The position numbers and the translations under genes are program-made. The notes under the pieces are model-generated. The model did no database searches. It was not told where the DNA came from and worked only from the letters and a program-made list of their open reading frames with translations. Below are positions 7,911 to 12,283 of a stretch of 12,283 bases of DNA, piece by piece (within the stretch, counting starts at the first letter, position 1; every line of letters starts with the position of its first letter). The DNA is from Niveispirillum sp. (GTDB lineage Bacteria; Pseudomonadota; Alphaproteobacteria; Azospirillales; Azospirillaceae): contig JAEMSB010000052.1 of the NCBI GenBank assembly GCA_016463045.1, positions 1,748 through 14,030 on the forward strand, given 5' to 3'.

Positions 7911-7940
7911 AAAACTGTCCGCTCATAGGGGACCAGCTCT
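7911..7940 (-). repeat. Right terminal inverted repeat of the IS3-family element
   Basis: The reverse complement begins AGAGCTGGTCCCCTATGAGC and continues GGACAGTTTT, matching the left end at 27 of 30 positions. The bases GAT that follow at 7941-7943 repeat the GAT before the left end. Confidence 0.9.
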
Positions 7941-8061
7941 GATGACCGACATTGATCTTTCCTGTAGCGGGGTTGCAAAACGCCATGTTAGCTTAACTTT
8001 AATTACCCTGAAGCTCCGTTCAGGACGAGCATGGGTGTTTACCTTTACGTCTTGGTGATTT

Positions 8062-9155
8062 ATGCCGCGTGCAAAGATATTGCTGATGAATGGCGTGGGT
8101 GCCATCGGCACTACTTATATCGACTATCTGATTATATCGACTATCTGAGCCGGATTCGTACCTTTCTTCCCACTGATTGCGATATCACTGCCTTCAATAT
8201 CGCCGGATTTACCGGATTGGACATCAGCCGAGCCAGTGATGTCATGGGAATGGCGGTGCAGGAGGTTCAGGCAGCGCAAATACCTTTTTTCACAAAGGCC
8301 GATTTCGACGTCATCATAATGAATGAGACCGAGGTGGCGCGTCGGATCGATGATTCGATCAGGACTGTGTTCGCGGCTCACGGGTCATCGATAATACCAT
8401 CATCCGGCCGATTTATGCATGCCGACATCATGGCGTATTTCGACGTGATCACGGTTGCGAATAAGGCCAATATGCACATACTAGCGGATGGCATGTCAGC
8501 CTTTCGCAAAGCCAGGCGGCTTGGTGAATGCGAGGGTAAGGCGTCTGCCCTGCGGTCCGACATGCGCATCTCCTATCTCATGCCGACCCAGCCGGTAAAG
8601 AAGGAAAAACCTTTAACAAACACGCGCACCAAGCCCATCGGTGAGCAGTTCACCATTGGAATCATGCCAACCATGGCGCAGGTCATCCAGCCGGATGTCT
8701 CCTTCTATTTCTGTGCACCGGAAGTTATCGGTGTGCTGTTTGAGAAATTTCCCGGATGTAAAATCATCTTCCGGCCTTATCCGGCTGATCTGTCCAATCG
8801 ACATATTGTACAATTTTGTGCAAATCTGCTGGGCACAGGTCGCGTTGAGATTGATCTTTCGGGATCTACATCTGCTGAATTCTTCTCAAAGGTTGATTTG
8901 CTAATAACGGATGGCTCGACGGGTGGCGTGTCGTTTATGTTGAACAGGGGCGTTCCGCCTATTTACTATGTTCCCGCAAAATCAATGAATAGTTCATTCA
9001 CACGAATGTTTGCGGATAAGATGCGAACTTCCGCTCCTGTGGCTCATACGCCGGTGGAGCTGGAAGAATGCATTCGTTATGTTGCTGGTTCGCATCCGGG
9101 CGTTTTGTTTAAATTCTACGAAAACTATTGTCGAGATGAGCTTTTTTTTGAGTAA
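8062..9155 (+). pseudogene. Putative GT-B transferase, CDP-glycerol glycerophosphotransferase-like, frameshifted by a 17-bp duplication
   Basis: The natural N-terminus appears to begin at ATG 8062, with the strand-loop-helix MPRAKILLMNGVGAIGTTYI, but that frame stops at 8146-8148 because a 17-bp unit is duplicated at 8115-8148. Removing one copy restores a 358-residue protein. The body is open to 9155. Its C-terminal half (IIFRPYPAD, then VDLLITDGSTGGVSFMLNRGVPPIYY) resembles the donor-binding domain of TagB/TagF-type CDP-glycerol phosphotransferases and related GT-B enzymes, where a TDGS motif precedes a helix and a Pro-x-Tyr-Tyr strand. A different start, ATG 8031 with AGGA five bases upstream, is in frame with the body as it stands and would yield a 374-residue hybrid with an unrelated first 35 or so residues. 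So the gene may not be fully dead. GC content is visibly lower than in the neighbours. The family call is by motif only. Confidence 0.55.
8115..8148 (+). repeat. Exact 17-bp tandem duplication (unit TTATATCGACTATCTGA)
   Basis: Two perfect adjacent copies lie at 8115-8131 and 8132-8148; the next base on each side breaks the period. The unit length is 2 modulo 3, so the duplication shifts the frame set by ATG 8062 and creates the TGA at 8146. Short perfect tandem repeats of this size can contract by replication slippage. Confidence 0.95.
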
Positions 9156-9266
9156 GTAACATAGTGAATATTGGCGTGATATACTAAATCCTGTTGGCGC
9201 CAATAGCGAGGCGCTGTAGGTCGATTCATTTGGAAACATCCAGCAAAACCTTTCGGTTGCTGCCGA

Positions 9267-9800
9267 ATGAATGGGCGCACGATCTGGATCACGGGCCTGT
9301 CAGGTGCTGGAAAATCGACCATTGCCAGAGCATTGGTGAGCCGGTTACGCGAAGCCGATCCGACGGTGGTCTCTCTGGATGGCGATGAACTGCGGGAGGT
9401 TCTGGGGCAGGCAGCAGTGAATGGCGACGATCATGGTCGGGCGCAGCGGATCGAATTGGCCATGCGCTATTCCCGACTTTGCCTGCTGCTGAGCCGTCAG
9501 GGATTCACAGTGGTGATCGCCACCATCTCGATGTTCCACGAAGTGCAGGCCTGGAACCGCGCCAACCTGCCGGGATATGTGGAAATCTATCTGAAGGTGC
9601 CGCTGGATGAATTACGGCGGCGCGACCCCAAGGGCCTCTATCGACGGCATGCGGCTGGTGAGGTGCGCAATGTTGCCGGACTGGACTTTGCAGTCGATGA
9701 GCCTATCGCTCCGGATATCCTTGTCGAGTTCGAGGCCGACCATATCCACGATGATGCGGTCGACCATGTTCTTCGCCATCTGACGAGAGACCGAAATTGA
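9267..9800 (+). CDS. APS-kinase-like P-loop kinase; candidate CDP-amidate kinase (Cj1415-like)
   Basis: A 177-residue protein of the adenylylsulfate kinase fold. The P-loop GLSGAGKST is at 10-18 and the LDGDELR acid motif at 37-43, followed by a distinctive APS-kinase block: YVEIYLKVPLDEL, RDPKGLYRRHAAGEV and VAGLDFAVDEP (about 104-146). True APS kinases read DGDNVR and FTG at these places, so the substrate is probably not APS. No sulfurylase or other sulfate-assimilation gene is nearby. In Campylobacter jejuni the homologous Cj1415 phosphorylates the 3'-OH of cytidine diphosphoramidate in O-methyl phosphoramidate synthesis. The methyltransferase and PEP-synthase-like genes that follow make the same role plausible here, by inference. 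ATG 9267 is the only sensible start (an in-frame TAG lies at 9216). The gene overlaps the next one through TTGA. Confidence 0.8.
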   Translation: MNGRTIWITGLSGAGKSTIARALVSRLREADPTVVSLDGDELREVLGQAAVNGDDHGRAQRIELAMRYSRLCLLLSRQGFTVVIATISMFHEVQAWNRANLPGYVEIYLKVPLDELRRRDPKGLYRRHAAGEVRNVAGLDFAVDEPIAPDILVEFEADHIHDDAVDHVLRHLTRDRN

Positions 9801-10546
9801 AGACCGAATGGGACTACACCTCGTTGGCCGACGCCTATCTGCTCCGGCCGGACTATTCCGATACCGCCATTGACGGGATGCTGCGTATCGCCGACCTGCC
9901 GGGCGGGGCGTCCGTCTGTGACGTCGGTGCCGGCGTGGCACATCTGACCTTGATGCTGGCGGCCCGCGGCTTCGATGTCACGGCGGTGGAGCCCAATGAT
10001 GCCATGCGTGCCAATGGCATCCAGCGGACGGCCGCCCTTGGCAACGTGCAATGGCATGAAGGAACTGGTGAACATACCGGCCAGACCGACAAATCATTCG
10101 CGATGGTGACGTTCGGCAGTTCCTTCAATGTGTGTGATCGGACATTGGCACTGCGCGAAACCGCCCGCATCCTGATGCCGGGCGGCTGGTTCGCTTGCAT
10201 GTGGAACCATCGGTACCTGGAAGATCCGATCCAGTCCCGGATCGAAGGGATCATCAAATCCCATATCGACGGCTACAGCTATGGCAGCCGGCGCGAGGAT
10301 CAGACCGCTGTCATCGACGCCAGTGGCTTGTTCGGTCCCGTCACCCACCTTGATGCGCGCGTCATGCACACGCAGTCGATCACCGATTGTGTCGAGGCTT
10401 GGCGGTCGCACGCCACGCTGGAGCGCCAGGCCGGCGCCGCCTTCCCGGCAATTGTCGATGCGATCCAGAATTATCTGGAGGGGTTGGGCACGGCATCAAT
10501 CCAGATCCCTTACACCACCAATATCTGGATGGCCCGGCTTCGTTAA
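9797..10546 (+). CDS. Class I SAM-dependent methyltransferase; candidate phosphoramidate O-methyltransferase
   Basis: A 249-residue Rossmann-fold methyltransferase. Motif I is VCDVGAGVAHLTL (40-52), the acidic ribose-binding residue lies in VTAVEPN (E65), and the post-motif strand is ARILMPGGWFACMWN. The start is TTG 9797, which overlaps the TGA of the kinase gene and has GAGAG about eight bases upstream. No ATG is in frame until after the conserved N-terminal YTSLADAYLLRPDY region, so translation is probably coupled to the kinase. Coupling to an APS-kinase-like gene and proximity to a PEP-synthase-like gene recall Cj1419/Cj1420 of Campylobacter, needed to methylate the phosphoramidate. That assignment is inference; the sequence alone shows only a small-molecule-type methyltransferase. 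Confidence 0.85.
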   Translation: MKTEWDYTSLADAYLLRPDYSDTAIDGMLRIADLPGGASVCDVGAGVAHLTLMLAARGFDVTAVEPNDAMRANGIQRTAALGNVQWHEGTGEHTGQTDKSFAMVTFGSSFNVCDRTLALRETARILMPGGWFACMWNHRYLEDPIQSRIEGIIKSHIDGYSYGSRREDQTAVIDASGLFGPVTHLDARVMHTQSITDCVEAWRSHATLERQAGAAFPAIVDAIQNYLEGLGTASIQIPYTTNIWMARLR

Positions 10547-10624
10547 AACAGGGGCGGTTCGAGCGGGGGCTTCGGACCGTTTCTCCGGTGGAAATACAAA
10601 GGCGCCCAAGGAAGGCAGGATAGC

Positions 10625-12266
10625 GTGCCCGTCATGTTCTCAACCAAAGCAAGGACGCTGACGGCTCTGCGCGGTACCGTGAAGGCGGCCGATATCCTGC
10701 CGCTGCTGCATTTCACCTGCCGTGAATGGCGACAGAACAGGCAGGAATGCCTAGCGCGTGTCGGTGAGGCGTTCGGCACCCAGTTGCTGATCATCCGGTC
10801 CAGTTGCAGCCGGGAGGACCAGGATGCGGGCTCCAATGCCGGGGTCTTCCTGTCAGTGCCGAACATATCGTCGGACGGGCTGGCTCAGGCCATCGATCAG
10901 GTCATCGCCTCCTACGGCGCGGCCAATGACGGTGACGAAGTGCTGATCCAGCCCATGTTGCGTGATGTGGTGCGGTCCGGCGTGGCTTTTTCGCATGATC
11001 CCAACACGGCGGCACCCTATCGGGTGGTGAACTGGTCGGAAGGGGCGGATACGGCGGCGGTCACGGGCGGCGTCGGGGGGCGGACATATCAGCGGGCGGC
11101 CCTGGCCCAGACACCTGTTCCGGCGCAGTTGTCGGGCGTGATCGGGCTGATCGAAGAACTGCTGGTCCTTTTCGGGGGGACGCCGCTGGATTGCGAATTT
11201 GCGGTTACGGTCCGGCCCGACGGGAGGGAACAACTGTGGCTGCTGCAGGCGCGACCACTCGTGATCGCCGGAACGCCCCAGCCACCGCAGGCACAGGAAC
11301 TGCGCTTGCGGCAGATCGAAACACAGGTCCGCCGGGGCATGCAGCCGCACCCGTTCCTGATGGGCGGACGCACGGTCTATGGCGTGATGCCGGACTGGAA
11401 CCCAGCTAAAATCATCGGTGTACGACCGAAACCACTGGCCCTGTCGCTTTACCGTGACCTGGTGACGGATTCGATATGGGCCTATCAGCGGCATAATTAC
11501 GGCTATCGCAACTTGCGCAGCTTTCCGCTGATGCCGCATTTCTTCGGTTTGCCTTACATCGATGTCCGCCTGTCTTTCAACTCTTTCATCCCGGCCGATC
11601 TGGACGAAGGGCTGGCGGGCAGGCTGGTCGATCATTACATCGACCGGCTGCTGGCCGAACCGACCCTGCATGACAAGGTCGAGTTCGAGATCGTCTTTTC
11701 CTGTTACACGCTGGATCTGCCCGAACGGCTGGCCAGACTGGCCGATGCAGGTTTCAGCCGGCATGAGCAGGATGGGATTGCCGACAGCCTGCGTACCCTG
11801 ACCAACCGCATTATCAACAACCGGAACGGTCTTGTGGCGCACGGACGCCGCCAAGCTGGACACATTGCAGCGGCGGCGCGAGACGCTGCTGGCCGCGGCA
11901 GGCGACCCGCTGGAGCGGATCTACTGGCTTCTGGAGGATGGCAAACGGTACGGCACCTTGCCGTTTGCCGGCCTGGCGCGTGCCGGGTTCGTGGCCGTTC
12001 AGATGCTGAAATCCCTGGTGGCCGTGGGTCTGTTCAGTCCCGATGATTATGACGCGTTCATTGGATCGGTTTCTACGGTCAGCGGTCAGTTGGCCCGCGG
12101 CAGGGCGGTTCTGGACAAGACCACGTTCCTGTCCCGCTACGGGCATCTGCGGCCCGGAACCTATGATCTTCTGTCGTCGCGTTATGATGAAACCCCCGAT
12201 CTCTATTTCGATTGGGAACAGCGGACCGTGAACCGCTCCGAGTTTGCCGGAGGCTCCAACTCTTGA
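10625..12266 (+). pseudogene. PEP-synthase-like ATP-grasp protein (candidate L-glutamine kinase, Cj1418-like), frameshifted
   Basis: The N-terminal domain is the PPDK/PEP-synthase nucleotide-binding (ATP-grasp) type: IIRSSCSREDQDAGSNAGVF (56-75), VLIQPML (106-112), SGVAFSHDP (118-126), CEFAV (190-194) and LLQARPL (206-212). A conserved middle section follows (DWNPAKIIGVRPKPLALSLY, then HFFGLPYIDVR). Up to residue 402 the frame from GTG 10625 (or ATG 10634) is convincing. At 11831 it turns into low-complexity Arg/Ala/Gly sequence ending at 12046, while the +1 frame continues the protein (WRTDAAKLDTLQ, LRPGTYDLLSSRYDETPDLYF) to a stop at 12266. Reading GGTCTTGTGG as GGTCTGTGG joins them into 546 residues. 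Glutamine kinase and PEP synthase need a further C-terminal phosphohistidine domain that is not seen before that stop. AAGGAAGG lies upstream of the GTG. Confidence 0.75.
11832..12266 (+). pseudogene. Downstream fragment of the PEP-synthase-like gene
   Basis: This frame opens after a TGA at 11799 and could be started only from TTG 11832, with no good ribosome-binding site. It carries the continuation of the upstream protein: a helical segment RRRETLLAAAGDPLERIYWL, a tyrosine-rich block and the motif HLRPGTYDLLSSRYDE. It is not a separate gene but the part displaced by the 1-bp frameshift. After its TGA, the last 21 bases of the window read LSRMEHH in the original gene frame, which may be the true continuation. 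Confidence 0.7.
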
Positions 12267-12283
12267 GTAGGATGGAGCATCAT

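Larger units (their letters stand above)
6676..7940 (+). mobile_element. Complete IS3-family insertion sequence (1265 bp)
   Basis: The element is bounded by imperfect inverted repeats that begin AGAGCTGGTCCCC at both ends, and it is flanked by the direct repeat GAT (6673-6675 and 7941-7943), the 3-bp target duplication typical of the family. It contains orfA and orfB with an ATGA overlap and a possible programmed frameshift site. All three DDE residues are present, so it may be active. The inner TGG...CCA pair (6681/7935) could be taken as the ends instead, but then no direct repeat flanks it. It sits 37 bp after the FkbM-like gene and about 120 bp before the next gene, so it separates two parts of the cluster and may be polar on transcription. 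Confidence 0.92.

Noticed and set aside
6681..7935. Alternative IS ends at TGG...CCA
   Set aside because: TG/CA termini are common in the family, but no direct repeat flanks them, whereas the outer ends at 6676/7940 are flanked by GAT on both sides.
7942..8058. Short plus-strand frame (38 codons, beginning MTDIDLSC) just after the IS
   Set aside because: It starts at the target-site duplication, shows no motif and ends just before ATG 8062; a leader peptide is possible but unsupported.
9139..9160. T-run at the end of the transferase gene as a possible terminator
   Set aside because: No stable GC stem precedes the eight T residues, and the run lies inside the last codons.
9267..9800. Genuine adenylylsulfate kinase of sulfate assimilation
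   Set aside because: The DGDNVR and FTG signatures are altered, and no sulfurylase or PAPS reductase gene is nearby; the setting fits a glycan-modification kinase better.
1..12283. CRISPR array, tRNA or rRNA genes, phage integrase
   Set aside because: I saw no regularly spaced short repeats, tRNA-like cloverleaf sequence, rRNA segment or integrase on reading the window.

Overview
The window looks like part of a cell-surface polysaccharide (capsule or O-antigen type) locus of a GC-rich alphaproteobacterium, tentatively Rhodospirillales/Azospirillaceae. That placement rests on codon use, gene style and the mix of families only; no taxonomic marker gene is present.

Layout: (1) 1-2479, minus strand: two glycosyltransferase genes, one cut by the left edge and one encoding a 708-aa multidomain protein. 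(2) 2480-2817: an AT-richer divergent intergenic region. (3) 2818-6638, plus strand: a TPR protein, a radical SAM/SPASM-like enzyme 5 bp behind it, and an FkbM-like gene split by an exact 542-bp tandem duplication. (4) 6676-7940: a complete IS3-family insertion sequence with inverted repeats, a 3-bp target duplication, orfA/orfB and a likely -1 frameshift site. (5) 8062-9155: a lower-GC gene for a putative GT-B/CDP-glycerol phosphotransferase-like enzyme, frameshifted near its 5' end by an exact 17-bp tandem duplication. (6) 9267 to the right edge: an APS-kinase-like P-loop kinase, a SAM methyltransferase with a TTG start, and a PEP-synthase-like (PPDK N-terminal/ATP-grasp) protein with a frameshift near 11831.

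The most interesting reading concerns region 6. An APS-kinase-like kinase, a small SAM methyltransferase and a PEP-synthase-like protein are the signature of the Campylobacter jejuni O-methyl phosphoramidate (MeOPN) capsule-modification pathway: the Cj1415-type CDP-amidate kinase, Cj1419/Cj1420-type methyltransferases and the Cj1418-type glutamine kinase. If this is right, the window holds about half of a phosphoramidate pathway in an unexpected lineage. The cytidylyltransferase and glutamyl-hydrolase steps would be expected just beyond the right edge.

The second striking point is the density of lesions. Between 5349 and about 12265 there are two exact tandem duplications, both with a unit length of 2 modulo 3, one IS element, one probable 1-bp insertion and possibly a compensating 1-bp deletion. 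The upstream genes (353-5096) look intact. The cluster may be decaying, may be reversibly switched by repeat contraction, or may contain assembly errors; the raw reads would decide.
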